Shown: positions 20,390 to 29,082, counted from the stretch's first letter. The stretch: 64,000 bases of DNA from an uncultured Bacteroidota bacterium (GCA_902598305.1 CACKBL010000007.1:59264-123263); one strand, 5' to 3'. Numbers and translations: made by a program. Notes: generated by a model from the letters alone, not told the origin.

Positions 20390-21694
20390 TTAACTACTTA
20401 CCGGTTCGCCATATAAATCAAACTCGGTGACTTTCATAATTTTAACTTTACAAAAATCTCCCAGCCTTAGATAAAATTTTGATGCATCAACCAAAATTTC
20501 ATTATCAACATCTGGAGAATCCATCTCAGTCCTACAAATAAAATTTTTACCTTCAACCCTGTCTACCATACATTTGAAAATTTTATCAATTTTTTTGTAA
20601 TTCATCTGTAAGGATATTTCTGCCTGTTGAGACATAATTTCAGTTGCTCTTTTTTCTTTTTCTGACTCAGATACATCATCAATTAAATCAAAAGCACTTG
20701 TATTTTCTTCATGAGAGTAAGTAAAACAGCCTAAACGCTCGAATCTAGTTTCTTGAAGCCAATCTTTTAATTCTATAAAATCCTTTTCTTTTTCTCCAGG
20801 ATATCCAACCATTACAGTGGTTCTCAATGCTATTCCTGGTACTTTATCCCTTATTTTATTTATTAAATCATTAATTTTTTCCTTACTACCCCCTCTTTTC
20901 ATCGACTTCAAAATATTGTTTGATATGTGTTGAATAGGCATATCGAGGTATTTACAAATTTTTTTCTCTCTTGACATAACATCTAAAATTTCCTCAGGAA
21001 AACCGGTAGGGAAAGCATAATGAAGTCTAATCCATTCAATCCCATCCACTTCACATAGTCTAGACAAAAGAATATCAAGCATTCGTTTTTTGTAAATATC
21101 AATTCCGTAATAAGTTAAGTCCTGTGCAATTAAAATTATTTCTTTAACCCCATTTTGAGCTAAGTTTTTAGCCTCAAAAATTAACTCTTCTATAGTCTTT
21201 GATTTATGATTTCCTCGCATTAAGGGAATTGCACAAAAAGAACAGGGTCTGTCACATCCTTCAGAAATTTTTAAATAGCTATAATGCCTAGGTGTGATTG
21301 TCTGCTTTTCTCCAATCAGATTGTATCTGTAGTCAACCTCAAGTCTTTCTAATAATTGAGGTAAATCATTAGTTCCAAAATATTGATCCACCTCCGGAAT
21401 ATTTTTAATCAAATCCTTTTTATACCTTTCACTTAAACAGCCTGTTACAAATACTTTATCTATTTCACCAATTTGTTTTTTCCTTACATTTTTTAAAATT
21501 GTATTTATAGATTCTTCTTTAGCTCTATCAATGAAACCACAGGTATTTATAACTACAATATTTCCATCTTTCTCATTAGACACATCTTTTCCACCGTTTT
21601 TAAGATGACTAATTAAGACCTCAGAATCATAAATGTTTTTTGAACATCCTAAAGTTATTATATTAATTTTATTCTTTATCGCCTTAGTCCTCAT
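20390..21694 (-). CDS. rimO: Ribosomal protein uS12 methylthiotransferase RimO
   Basis: RimO is a radical-SAM enzyme that adds a methylthio group to the beta carbon of a conserved aspartate in ribosomal protein uS12. The UPF0004 domain supplies cysteines 17, 52 and 86 (TLGCSKN, NTCGF, TGCLSER) for the auxiliary cluster. The radical-SAM CxxxCxxC is EGCDRPCSFC (Cys147, 151, 154). A C-terminal TRAM domain closes the protein. The first conserved region and the TYYGIDIY-like DLTYYGIDIY motif favour RimO over MiaB or MtaB; the window has mtaB separately. Its start overlaps the end of the upstream hydrolase by 11 nt. Confidence 0.95.
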   Translation of the reverse strand: MRTKAIKNKINIITLGCSKNIYDSEVLISHLKNGGKDVSNEKDGNIVVINTCGFIDRAKEESINTILKNVRKKQIGEIDKVFVTGCLSERYKKDLIKNIPEVDQYFGTNDLPQLLERLEVDYRYNLIGEKQTITPRHYSYLKISEGCDRPCSFCAIPLMRGNHKSKTIEELIFEAKNLAQNGVKEIILIAQDLTYYGIDIYKKRMLDILLSRLCEVDGIEWIRLHYAFPTGFPEEILDVMSREKKICKYLDMPIQHISNNILKSMKRGGSKEKINDLINKIRDKVPGIALRTTVMVGYPGEKEKDFIELKDWLQETRFERLGCFTYSHEENTSAFDLIDDVSESEKEKRATEIMSQQAEISLQMNYKKIDKIFKCMVDRVEGKNFICRTEMDSPDVDNEILVDASKFYLRLGDFCKVKIMKVTEFDLYGEPVSS

Positions 21695-22670
21695 TTAGAT
21701 TAAATACTTTTTGTAAAAAACTGAAAGTTAATTCCTGAACTCTATCATAATTTTTATTTACAAAATTATGAGCTATTTCGTGTCCTCCACCATCTTCAAA
21801 TGCAATTTCTAGCTTCAAAGAATCTTCTGTTCCTAATTGCTTAAACATACTTCTCATGGCCTCCACAGATACAACATTATCTTGTTCTATTTCATTTTTA
21901 TAATAAAATCCAGAAAAAGTTGGCACTTTAACTTTTCTAAATATATTTTCATTCATAGCTGTTTCTAATAACATTTGCATTTCAACAGGAGCTTCAAGAC
22001 GATACTTAGTGGTCCAAAACTTTTCTTTATCTTTCCAAGTATCGGTAATGTAATGATACTTGCCCCCCTCAACAAGTCTAACTATATATAGTCCCCAAGG
22101 TAAAGTGGCTACAAAATCAAGTGGGTGTGTAATTCTTATATTTGGTGCATACATCACTAGAGCAGCGACTTCAGGGTGATTTGCAGCTAGTGTAAGGGCA
22201 GCAGTACAACCAGTAGAAGTACACATTAAAATGACCTTCTCACCTATTATCTTGCCAAGGGCTAAAGCTACACGTGCACTATCTAAATATTTTTCTCCTG
22301 TGTATTCAATTAAAGGCTCTTTAGAATTTAGTCCATGTGCAAAAAGTCTAGGCAAATAAATATTAGCATTTAATTTTTTAGCAATATTTTTATGAACTGG
22401 AGATCCGTCTTGTGAAGAACCAGAAAAACCATGTAGATAAACTATACTTAATTTAGTTTTTTTTGGAATTGAATCATAAAATATGATTCTAGATTCGTTT
22501 CCCATTTTAATATTATTGAATTTTGACTCATTGTAATTAACCCATGACTTAACTTCATTGATTTTTAACTCAATTTTTGGTAAGTCTTTAAAAATTACAG
22601 GTTTTTGAATTTTGGGCCCGGTAAGAAAAATCAAAATAAAAAAACTAATAATTAGAATCGTCTTTTTCAT
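21684..22670 (-). CDS. Alpha/beta hydrolase, exported
   Basis: This 328-residue protein has an N-terminal hydrophobic segment (MKKTILIISFFILIFLTG) that acts as a signal peptide or anchor. The fold starts at SIVYLHGFSGSSQDGSP (HG oxyanion motif). The probable nucleophile is the Ser in CTSTGC, an atypical elbow (cysteine instead of glycine first), and the C-terminal GGHEIAH can supply the histidine. The substrate cannot be told. It lies between ftsY (directly abutting) and rimO (11-nt overlap), so it has been inserted into a gene block otherwise concerned with translation and protein targeting. Confidence 0.75.
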   Translation of the reverse strand: MKKTILIISFFILIFLTGPKIQKPVIFKDLPKIELKINEVKSWVNYNESKFNNIKMGNESRIIFYDSIPKKTKLSIVYLHGFSGSSQDGSPVHKNIAKKLNANIYLPRLFAHGLNSKEPLIEYTGEKYLDSARVALALGKIIGEKVILMCTSTGCTAALTLAANHPEVAALVMYAPNIRITHPLDFVATLPWGLYIVRLVEGGKYHYITDTWKDKEKFWTTKYRLEAPVEMQMLLETAMNENIFRKVKVPTFSGFYYKNEIEQDNVVSVEAMRSMFKQLGTEDSLKLEIAFEDGGGHEIAHNFVNKNYDRVQELTFSFLQKVFNLNED

Positions 22671-23618
22671 TTAATTGAAAAATGAATTAATAAAGTTTTT
22701 GCTATCAAATATTTTCATATCATCAATACCCTCTCCTATGCCTATGTATTTAATCGGAATTTGAAATTGATCACAAATTCCAATTACAACTCCTCCTTTA
22801 GCTGTTCCATCTAGTTTTGTCACAGCTAATGAATTTACGTCAGTTGATTCAATAAATTTTTTTGCTTGTTCAAAAGCATTTTGTCCTGTTGAACCATCTA
22901 GAACTAGCAGAATTTCGTGAGGTGCACTAGGAATGACTTTACTCATAACCTTTTTTATTTTTGATAGTTCATTCATTAAATTAACCTTATTATGCAATCT
23001 TCCCGCAGTATCTATTAATACTATATCAGCATTTTTTGAAATAGAAGAGTTTAATGTATCGTGTACTACAGACGCAGGATCACTACCCATCTGTTGCTTA
23101 ACAATGTCTACGTTTGCTCTTTTAGCCCAAACCTCTAGCTGGTCAATTGCACCTGCACGAAAGGTATCAGCAGCGCCAATAATCACTGATTTACCTGCAT
23201 TTCTGAATTTATTAGCCAATTTCCCTATAGTTGTAGTTTTTCCAACTCCATTTACACCAACAATCATAATTACATAAGGATCTTTGTTTGAAATTTCAAC
23301 CTCCTTGAAATCGTGACTAGAAATATCTATAATTTTTGATATTTCTTCTTTTAAAATTTTGTTTAAATCCTCAGTATTGATATACTTATCCCTAGCAACT
23401 CTTTCTTCCAGTTTATCTATAATCTTAATTGTAGTTGAAACTCCCACATCAGCACCAATAAAAATTTCTTCCAATTCATCAAGAAAGCTTGCGTCCACCC
23501 TTGATTTACCAGCAATTGATTTTTTAATTTTCGAAAAAAAAGACTTTTTGGACTTATCAAGCCCCTTGTCAATTTTTTTCTCACTTTGACTTGAAAATAG
23601 CTTTTTAAAGAAGTTCAT
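22671..23618 (-). CDS. ftsY: Signal recognition particle receptor FtsY
   Basis: FtsY is the SRP receptor GTPase that delivers ribosome-nascent chains to the membrane. The short form (315 residues) starts with an amphipathic basic N-terminus (MNFFKKLFSS) and lacks a long acidic A domain. NG-domain motifs are visible: G1 GVNGVGKTTT, the insertion-box DTFRAGAIDQLEVWA, G3 DTAGR, G4 TKLDGTAKGG and a C-terminal GEGIDDMKIFDS. It is in the conserved Bacteroidota order rpmB-rpmG-DUF4295-ftsY. Confidence 0.97.
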   Translation of the reverse strand: MNFFKKLFSSQSEKKIDKGLDKSKKSFFSKIKKSIAGKSRVDASFLDELEEIFIGADVGVSTTIKIIDKLEERVARDKYINTEDLNKILKEEISKIIDISSHDFKEVEISNKDPYVIMIVGVNGVGKTTTIGKLANKFRNAGKSVIIGAADTFRAGAIDQLEVWAKRANVDIVKQQMGSDPASVVHDTLNSSISKNADIVLIDTAGRLHNKVNLMNELSKIKKVMSKVIPSAPHEILLVLDGSTGQNAFEQAKKFIESTDVNSLAVTKLDGTAKGGVVIGICDQFQIPIKYIGIGEGIDDMKIFDSKNFINSFFN

Positions 23619-23669
23619 TGAGTATAAAACTTCTAGTAAAATTAAGCTTAATAATTATAAGTAAAAAGA

Positions 23670-23822
23670 TTATTTTTTGTTAAACCATTCATTGGCCAAA
23701 TCAGGAGATATTATACTTTCAGAAAAAGTATAAGAATTGGAACCGTCTTTTTTGGTCATTTTTATGACTTTAGTCAGCTTTTTCGATCCAGTTTGTAAAG
23801 ATGCTACCGCTTTTTTTGCCAT
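23670..23822 (-). CDS. DUF4295 small basic protein
   Basis: A 50-residue frame begins MAKKAVASLQTGSKKLTKV and ends with SPDLANEWFNKK. I recognise it as the DUF4295 family, which in Bacteroidota is almost invariably encoded between rpmG and ftsY. It is lysine-rich, lacks cysteines and membrane segments, and is probably ribosome-associated by context; its exact role is unknown to me. It starts 2 nt after the rpmG stop, so it is surely co-translated with it. Confidence 0.9.
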   Translation of the reverse strand: MAKKAVASLQTGSKKLTKVIKMTKKDGSNSYTFSESIISPDLANEWFNKK

Positions 23823-23824
23823 AA

Positions 23825-24007
23825 CTATTTAATTTCTTTGTGTAAAGTCATTTTTTTTAGAATAGGATTAAATTTCTTTATTTCTAGACGATCAGGAGAA
23901 TTTTTTTTATTCTTGGTTGTTATATATCTAGATGTACCAGGTAAACCTGAGTTTTTATGCTCAGTACACTCTAAAATTACTTGAATCCTATTACCTTTCT
24001 TAGCCAT
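23825..24007 (-). CDS. rpmG: 50S ribosomal protein bL33
   Basis: This 60-residue large-subunit protein begins [21 protein letters not shown] and continues [23 protein letters not shown]. Only one cysteine remains (in LECTEH) and the C-terminal CxxC is replaced, so this is the zinc-free type. Its ATG overlaps the rpmB stop by one base, and DUF4295 follows 2 nt later. Confidence 0.97.
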   Translation of the reverse strand: MAKKGNRIQVILECTEHKNSGLPGTSRYITTKNKKNSPDRLEIKKFNPILKKMTLHKEIK

Positions 24008-24243
24008 TACAAATCTTTAATTAGGCTTTTGTTTTTTCTTAATACTTCAGAAATACCTTTTTTGTTTATTGTTTTTAAGACTGACGTAGTAACTTTTAAA
24101 GTGACCCACTTGTTTTGCTCAGGAATAAAAAACCTCTTTTTAACTAGATTAATATCAAATCTTCTCCTAGTCTTGTTTATAGCCTTGGATACGTTGTTTC
24201 CAAACATAACCCTCTTTCCTGAAATTTGACAAATTTTAGACAT
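24007..24243 (-). CDS. rpmB: 50S ribosomal protein bL28
   Basis: This 78-residue large-subunit protein carries the typical start [19 protein letters not shown] and the basic segment [17 protein letters not shown] single cysteine indicates the zinc-free form. It is the first gene of the minus-strand ribosomal/targeting block. A two-box promoter (24262-24291) and an overlapping perfect palindrome (24280-24297) lie just upstream. Confidence 0.97.
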   Translation of the reverse strand: MSKICQISGKRVMFGNNVSKAINKTRRRFDINLVKKRFFIPEQNKWVTLKVTTSVLKTINKKGISEVLRKNKSLIKDL

Positions 24244-24261
24244 CTGTATATATTAGATTTG

Positions 24262-24291
24262 CAAATTTAAGTTTTTTTAACAAGTTTCAAA
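24262..24291 (-). promoter_or_regulatory. Promoter of rpmB-rpmG-DUF4295-ftsY (TTTG, 18 nt, TAAATTTG)
   Basis: On the minus strand TTTG (complement of 24288-24291) and TAAATTTG (complement of 24262-24269) match both Bacteroidota promoter boxes with 18-nt spacing. The -7 box ends 18 nt before the rpmB ATG. Confidence 0.65.
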
Positions 24292-24297
24292 ACTTGT
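24280..24297. promoter_or_regulatory. Perfect palindrome overlapping the rpmB -33 box
   Basis: ACAAGTTT-CA-AAACTTGT: two perfect 8-bp arms separated by 2 nt. It covers the TTTG of the rpmB promoter, the classic position for a repressor or activator site. No regulator is identified; operator function is inference. Confidence 0.5.
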
Positions 24298-24471
24298 AGC
24301 TTATTTAGATTCTAATTTGATTTAAAAATAAAATTATAAAGATGAAATTATAAATTTCTAATTATTATAAATTTAAATAGTAACGAAATTATTTATTTGT
24401 TAAAAATTGTCTAGTTTTTTGTAAAAAAAATTAAAAATATTAATTTTCAAAAGAATAATAAAATATAAAAA

Positions 24472-24933
24472 ATGGTAACAAAACAACAAGTACTTGATGC
24501 ACAACAGACCTGGGGAAATGGTGTTGTTAAAATTGGTTCTCTTCGAGATAATCGCTCAGAATGCGAGGAATATACAAGTGATTTTCTAGATAAGCTTTAT
24601 GCATTTGATTCCAGCGATGTGTTATTTAAACCAACTAAATGTGCGGCTCAGCAATTTAGACCTTCCAAGGCAGAAGCTTTATCTTATTTCATTTCAGGTG
24701 AAGATAGAGCATGTGATGAGGACAAAGGTTTTGCAATTAACCCATGGACCAATGTTAGATTTGAAAATGCAGGAATGATACTTGAAGAAAATCGAGCGAT
24801 TTCTATGGGAAATTATTTTTTTACAGATCTTGATGGTAACGAAGCTAAAGTTGAATATACTTTTGGGTATAAACTAATTGGTGGTGCTTTGAAAATTGAT
24901 TTGCATCATTCATCGTTTCCATATACTGGCTAA
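24472..24933 (+). CDS. NTF2-like (SnoaL-fold) domain protein
   Basis: This 153-residue soluble protein has the helix-strand pattern of small NTF2-like proteins: an N-terminal QQVLDAQQTWGNGVVKIGS helix, then YTSDFLDKLYAFDSSDVLFKPTK, WTNVRFENAGMIL, and the paired strands ISMGNYFFTDLDGNEAKVEYTFGYK and LKIDLHHSSFPY. Similar proteins in marine bacteria are often labelled phosphoribosyl-AMP cyclohydrolase, a label I do not accept because the HisI motifs are absent. The ligand is unknown. It is encoded on the opposite strand between cinA and rpmB, genes that are normally adjacent in this phylum. The 228-base upstream gap (24244-24471) shows only the rpmB promoter and palindrome; no exact TAnnTTTG box faces this gene. 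Confidence 0.65.
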   Translation: MVTKQQVLDAQQTWGNGVVKIGSLRDNRSECEEYTSDFLDKLYAFDSSDVLFKPTKCAAQQFRPSKAEALSYFISGEDRACDEDKGFAINPWTNVRFENAGMILEENRAISMGNYFFTDLDGNEAKVEYTFGYKLIGGALKIDLHHSSFPYTG

Positions 24934-25028
24934 CTTTTTGGATTTAAATAATTTAACACCTAGGCTTTTAACAAAATTTAATTAGGAGTAAACCTAGAAG
25001 TTTGATTAGAGATTAACACTGATTAATA

Positions 25029-26267
25029 TTATTGAATGCTCTTAATGAGCATTTCAAAAACTTTATTTACAGTTTTTAAAATGATTCTTTCTCTGTGATT
25101 CCCAAAATTGTATTTTTCAGTTATTGTACTATCGTTTTTTGATATCGAGATATAAACCGTACCAATTTTTTCTTTAGAGTCTCCAAGAGTGGGGCCAGCA
25201 GTGCCAGTTGTTGAAACACCATAGGTAGATTTAAATTTTTCTCGCACTTTCAAGGCCATCTCTCTCGATACCTCTTTGCTAACTACAGAATGAGTTTTGA
25301 TAAGCTGCTCATCAATCCCTAAAATTTCTTTTTTAGCATAGCTATTGTACGCTGTGATACCTCCCAAAAAATATTCTGACGACCCAGGGATTTTAGTAAG
25401 TCTTGAGGCAATTTCACCTCCCGTACAACTTTCTGCAATTGCCAAAGTAATATTATTGGTTTTAAATAAATTTTGAATTTGCTTTTCAACAGGAGTATCT
25501 GCTTCATAGCCAACAAATATGTCTTTGATTAGAGGTAATAATTTTACAATATATTTATCAATTTTAGCATGAATTTGCTTTTCATTTATTCCTTTTGATG
25601 ACAGCCTCAATCTAACTCTTCCCAAATTTGGTAAATAAGCAAACTTTATATCTTTAGGCAATTCCTTTTCCCAGGATTCAATTCTTTTAGCAATATGACT
25701 TTCACCAAGACCATATGTTAATAATGTTTTATTCACTATGTAGAATGTAGAATATTTTTTTAGTTCTGGTACTACTTCTTTTTCAATTAAGTGTTTCATT
25801 TCAAAAGGTACCCCTGGAAGTGAAATTACATTTTTTTTGTTTTTCCTAAACCACATTCCAGAAGCTGTGCCGTATTCATTAATTAAAATTTTGGCTTTAG
25901 AAGGTAGTAAAGCTTGATTTTTGTTTAATTCATTAATGGGCTTTTTTACGTAATCTTTAAATATTTTTATTATATGTTCTAATACATCAGGATTTGAAAT
26001 TAATTTGTCATTGAAGAATTCACATAATGCTATTTTTGTTTTATCATCATTAGTTGGACCTAAACCCCCAGTAATAATGACTAAGTCCGATTTTTTCATG
26101 GCACTCTTGAGTGAGTCTTTGATGTTTTCAATATTATCTGAAATAGATGTTACTTGTAAAACTTCAATCCCAATTTTATTTAATTCTTGTGACAGGAATG
26201 TCGCATTTGTATTGACAACTTGACCAATTAAAATTTCATCCCCTATGCAAATTATTTCAGCTAGCAT
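25029..26267 (-). CDS. cinA: CinA-family protein (competence/damage-inducible, NMN deamidase-type)
   Basis: This two-domain protein of 412 residues has an N-terminal molybdopterin-binding (MoaB/Mog-like) domain beginning MLAEIICIGDEILIGQVVNTN, with the loop VIITGGLGPTNDDKT (about 62-76). The C-terminal CinA domain has LAIAESCTGGEIASRLTKIPGSS (about 275-297) and STTGTAGP; in characterised homologues this domain deamidates NMN, recycling pyridine nucleotide. It follows the FAH-family gene by 6 nt in a minus-strand cluster. Related members normally sit directly upstream of rpmB. Confidence 0.95.
   Translation of the reverse strand: MLAEIICIGDEILIGQVVNTNATFLSQELNKIGIEVLQVTSISDNIENIKDSLKSAMKKSDLVIITGGLGPTNDDKTKIALCEFFNDKLISNPDVLEHIIKIFKDYVKKPINELNKNQALLPSKAKILINEYGTASGMWFRKNKKNVISLPGVPFEMKHLIEKEVVPELKKYSTFYIVNKTLLTYGLGESHIAKRIESWEKELPKDIKFAYLPNLGRVRLRLSSKGINEKQIHAKIDKYIVKLLPLIKDIFVGYEADTPVEKQIQNLFKTNNITLAIAESCTGGEIASRLTKIPGSSEYFLGGITAYNSYAKKEILGIDEQLIKTHSVVSKEVSREMALKVREKFKSTYGVSTTGTAGPTLGDSKEKIGTVYISISKNDSTITEKYNFGNHRERIILKTVNKVFEMLIKSIQ
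25035..25053. terminator. Hairpin at the convergent ends of the NTF2-like gene and cinA
   Basis: AATGCTC-TTAAT-GAGCATT forms a perfect 7-bp stem with a 5-nt loop inside the last codons of cinA. No proper T-tract follows on either strand, so terminator activity is uncertain. Confidence 0.35.
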
Positions 26268-26273
26268 TAAAAT

Positions 26274-26885
26274 TTAACTTACGTTGATTTCAAAAAGTTG
26301 TTTGCCCTCCAAAAATCCTTTTAAATTATCCTCAAAAATGACTGCTCCAACACCAGATGGTGTTCCTGTAAAAATTAAATCCCCTATTTTGAGAGTAAAG
26401 AACTTTGAAATATGTTCGATTAATTCATCAATTGGCCAAATCATGTTTTTGGTATTTTCATTTTGTACGGTATGGCCATTTTTTAATAGGTGAAAGTTTA
26501 AATTTGAAATTGGTGGCAAATCATGTTTATTCAAAAAATTTCCAACAAGTGTAGAGCCATCAAAACCCTTGCTCTTTTCCCATGGATGACCCTTTTCTCT
26601 TAAATTTTTTTGAAGGTCTCTGGCTGTAAAGTCAATTCCCACGGTAATTTCGTCATAATATTGACTTGAAAATTTACGTTCAATATATCTCCCTGGTTTT
26701 TTAATTTTTATAACAACTTCTAATTCATAATGAATTTCTTTCGAAAAGTTTGGTATGAAGAAAGATCTACCTTTTGAAATCAAGGCAGTATCGGGTTTTA
26801 AAAAAACTAATGGCTCTTTGGTCTTAACGTTAGAAAGTTCTTTTATGTGTTCTAAATAATTTTGTCCAACACAGATAATTTTCAT
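26274..26885 (-). CDS. Fumarylacetoacetate hydrolase (FAH) family protein
   Basis: This 203-residue single-domain member of the FAH superfamily belongs with acylpyruvate hydrolases and oxaloacetate decarboxylases. Typical elements are KIICVGQNYLEHIKEL at the N-terminus, EPLVFLKPDTAL, the metal-binding glutamates in IHYELEVVIKI, GIDFTARDLQ, KGFDGSTLVG and the C-terminal LIFTGTPSGVGAV. The precise substrate cannot be read from sequence; human FAHD1-like oxaloacetate/acylpyruvate activity is the closest known parallel. Its ATG overlaps the exonuclease stop by 4 nt (ATGA), so the two are translationally coupled. Confidence 0.88.
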   Translation of the reverse strand: MKIICVGQNYLEHIKELSNVKTKEPLVFLKPDTALISKGRSFFIPNFSKEIHYELEVVIKIKKPGRYIERKFSSQYYDEITVGIDFTARDLQKNLREKGHPWEKSKGFDGSTLVGNFLNKHDLPPISNLNFHLLKNGHTVQNENTKNMIWPIDELIEHISKFFTLKIGDLIFTGTPSGVGAVIFEDNLKGFLEGKQLFEINVS

Positions 26886-27655
26886 TTTTTATTATTCATT
26901 TTTCTTAGTTTCAATGAAGTCAATACATTTTTTGTATAAAGGGGAAAATCTGCATTCAAAATCCAGCCAAAATAGCCAGGCTCGTTTTCAAGTACTTCTT
27001 CTACTGATTTACCTTTATGCTTTCCAAATGAAAATGTTGGAACATTGTTTTTATTGCTAACTATAAAGCCTGCGAGGTCAACGAATTTTTTATGAGTTGA
27101 AAATTCACTTAAAAATTTCACGGTGTTTTCAAGGTCTTTATAGAAATCTAATTGAGCTAAAAGAATATCACAAGTAGCTTCAGCATCTGATAAAGCTGAA
27201 TGAGCATTTTTCATGTCTTCATTGCAATAAAATTTATATGCTGCCTCTAAAGTTCTTTTCTCCATTTTGTGAAAAATAGTCTGTACATCTATTGTTTTAA
27301 ATTTTCCAATATCAAATTCAATTTCTGATCTTAAAAATTCCTCTGCTATAAGAGGAATATCAAATCTATCAGAATTAAATCCAGCCAAATCACAGTTTTG
27401 TAAAAAATTTTTAACCTCCGGTGCTATCTGCTTGAAAATTGGTGATTTTTCTACCATAATATCAGTAATACCGTGGACTTCCGAAGCCTCTAAAGGTATT
27501 TTTACTTGAGGATTTACACGCCAAGACTTACTTTCTCTTTTACCGTTAGGATGTAATTTTACTATCCCAATCTCTACAATTCTATCCTTAACAATATTAA
27601 CTCCTGTTGTTTCAAGATCAAAAAAGCATAATGGTCTGTCTAATGCAAGGTTCAT
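26882..27655 (-). CDS. DnaQ-like 3'-5' exonuclease with C-terminal ExoX-like domain
   Basis: The DEDDh exonuclease core is complete: FFDLETTGVN (Asp13, Glu15, ExoI), NSDRFDIPLIAEEF (ExoII) and NAHSALSDAEATCDILLAQL (His and Asp, ExoIII). After residue 200 a small domain, FSFGKHKGKSVEEVLENEPG followed by YFGWIL, resembles the C-terminal module of exonuclease X and DUF3820 proteins. The length of 257 residues is too short for PolC, so this is a stand-alone proofreading or repair nuclease, or an epsilon-like subunit. It lies 6 nt after the E2 gene. Confidence 0.9.
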   Translation of the reverse strand: MNLALDRPLCFFDLETTGVNIVKDRIVEIGIVKLHPNGKRESKSWRVNPQVKIPLEASEVHGITDIMVEKSPIFKQIAPEVKNFLQNCDLAGFNSDRFDIPLIAEEFLRSEIEFDIGKFKTIDVQTIFHKMEKRTLEAAYKFYCNEDMKNAHSALSDAEATCDILLAQLDFYKDLENTVKFLSEFSTHKKFVDLAGFIVSNKNNVPTFSFGKHKGKSVEEVLENEPGYFGWILNADFPLYTKNVLTSLKLRKMNNKK

Positions 27656-27661
27656 TAATGA

Positions 27662-29029
27662 TTAACTTAATTTAGTAGTTGCTTCCCAGCTTTCAAGATA
27701 ATTTGCAACATACTTGACAAAATTACCTCCAACTGCTCCGTTTATAATTCTGTGATCATAGCTATGGGTTAGAATAATTTTTCTCCTTATTCCTAAAAAA
27801 TCTCCATTTGAGGTTTCAATTACAGAAGGCATTTTTCTTATTACCCCGAAAGCAATAATACCTACTTGAGGTTGATTAATTATTGGTGTACCCATTATTG
27901 ATCCAAAATTACCAATATTAGTTACTGTATAAGTTCCATCCTTTGTATCATCCGGTTGAAGTTGATTTTGTCTCGCTCTAGTTGAAAGATCATTTACTGA
28001 TTTAGCTAGACCTGCTAAATTTAAATGGTTTGCATCTTTAATGACAGGAACGATTAAATTTCCTCCTTCTAAAGCGGTCGCCATTCCTATATTTATTCTT
28101 TTTTTTGTTATTATTTTATCATTTTCAACACTGCTATTTAAAATAGGAAACTCCGACAGTGCCCTAATAACAGCAGATATGAAAATAGGTGTTAAAGTTA
28201 ACTTTGTATTGAATGTATTTAAAAATTCATTTTTGTTTTTAGAGTACCAGTTCCACAATTCAGTGACATCAGCCTCTACAAAAGACTGAACGTGGACAGA
28301 CTTTTTGTAACTATCAATCATATGGTCAGAAGTGATTTTTTGAATTCTCGTCATTTCTGAAATTATTTCATTCTCTATACCAACATCATTTACCTGGTCA
28401 ACTTGATTAGAGTCGTTATTAGGCATACTAATTTTATTTTCATCTCTAGAGGATATAAAACTCAAAATATCATTTTTGGTAATCCTGCCTTTCTCTCCGG
28501 ATCCGTCTATAAGTAACATTTCATTGTCTGAGATACCCTCTTTTTTTGCTATACTTTTAACTAATGGTGATAGGTATTTTGATGAAAGGATGTTATTAAT
28601 TTGATTTTTATCTGTTTCAATTTTTTCTTTAAATATTGGTTCCTCTACTGCATCAAGGATTTCTTTGGGCACAATAATTTCTTGTGGTTTATTAAGTTCA
28701 ATAGTTTCTGTTTCGTTTTCAAAGGTAGTCTCATTAACAGTTTCGGTTTTTTTTACTTCTAAATCTTCGTTATTAATAGACTCTTGATTTTCGGAATCAA
28801 TTACCGCAATTACCTCTCCTACCTTTATTACATCATTCACTTTAAACTTTTTCTCGACTAAAATTCCTGATACCCCCGAGGGAACATCTGAATCAACCTT
28901 ATCGGTAGAAACTTCAACAATTGAGTCATCGATTTCTATTTTATCACCAACATCCTTAAGCCATGAGGTCAAAGTTGCCTCATTAATACTCTCACCCATC
29001 GATGGTAATGTTACAAAGAGTTTACCCAT
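27662..29029 (-). CDS. 2-oxoacid dehydrogenase complex E2 (dihydrolipoamide acyltransferase)
   Basis: E2 forms the core of a pyruvate/2-oxoglutarate/branched-chain oxoacid dehydrogenase complex. One lipoyl domain carries the lipoyl-lysine in EVSTDKVDSD (Lys44). An acidic linker follows, then a peripheral-subunit-binding domain (SPLVKSIAKKEGIS...GEKGRITKNDIL, about 153-193) and the catalytic acyltransferase domain from about 225. The active-site stretch reads SYDHRIINGAVGG with His426, where the usual DHRxxDG has Asp; here position 430 is Asn. Substrate class is uncertain; I lean to a branched-chain-type E2. E1 and E3 genes are not nearby. The length is 455 residues. Confidence 0.9.
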   Translation of the reverse strand: MGKLFVTLPSMGESINEATLTSWLKDVGDKIEIDDSIVEVSTDKVDSDVPSGVSGILVEKKFKVNDVIKVGEVIAVIDSENQESINNEDLEVKKTETVNETTFENETETIELNKPQEIIVPKEILDAVEEPIFKEKIETDKNQINNILSSKYLSPLVKSIAKKEGISDNEMLLIDGSGEKGRITKNDILSFISSRDENKISMPNNDSNQVDQVNDVGIENEIISEMTRIQKITSDHMIDSYKKSVHVQSFVEADVTELWNWYSKNKNEFLNTFNTKLTLTPIFISAVIRALSEFPILNSSVENDKIITKKRINIGMATALEGGNLIVPVIKDANHLNLAGLAKSVNDLSTRARQNQLQPDDTKDGTYTVTNIGNFGSIMGTPIINQPQVGIIAFGVIRKMPSVIETSNGDFLGIRRKIILTHSYDHRIINGAVGGNFVKYVANYLESWEATTKLS

Positions 29030-29082
29030 TATTCTTAGTGAAGAATTATATTTAGGGCAAATCTACAAAATATTGATTAGTT

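Noticed and set aside
24472..24933. Phosphoribosyl-AMP cyclohydrolase (HisI) label for this small protein
   Set aside because: The zinc- and substrate-binding motifs of HisI are missing and no histidine genes are nearby; the pattern fits an NTF2-like fold.
24934..25028. CCTAGG-type partial repeats in the gap after the NTF2-like gene as a terminator or attachment site
   Set aside because: Short and imperfect, without a T-tract or a second copy nearby.
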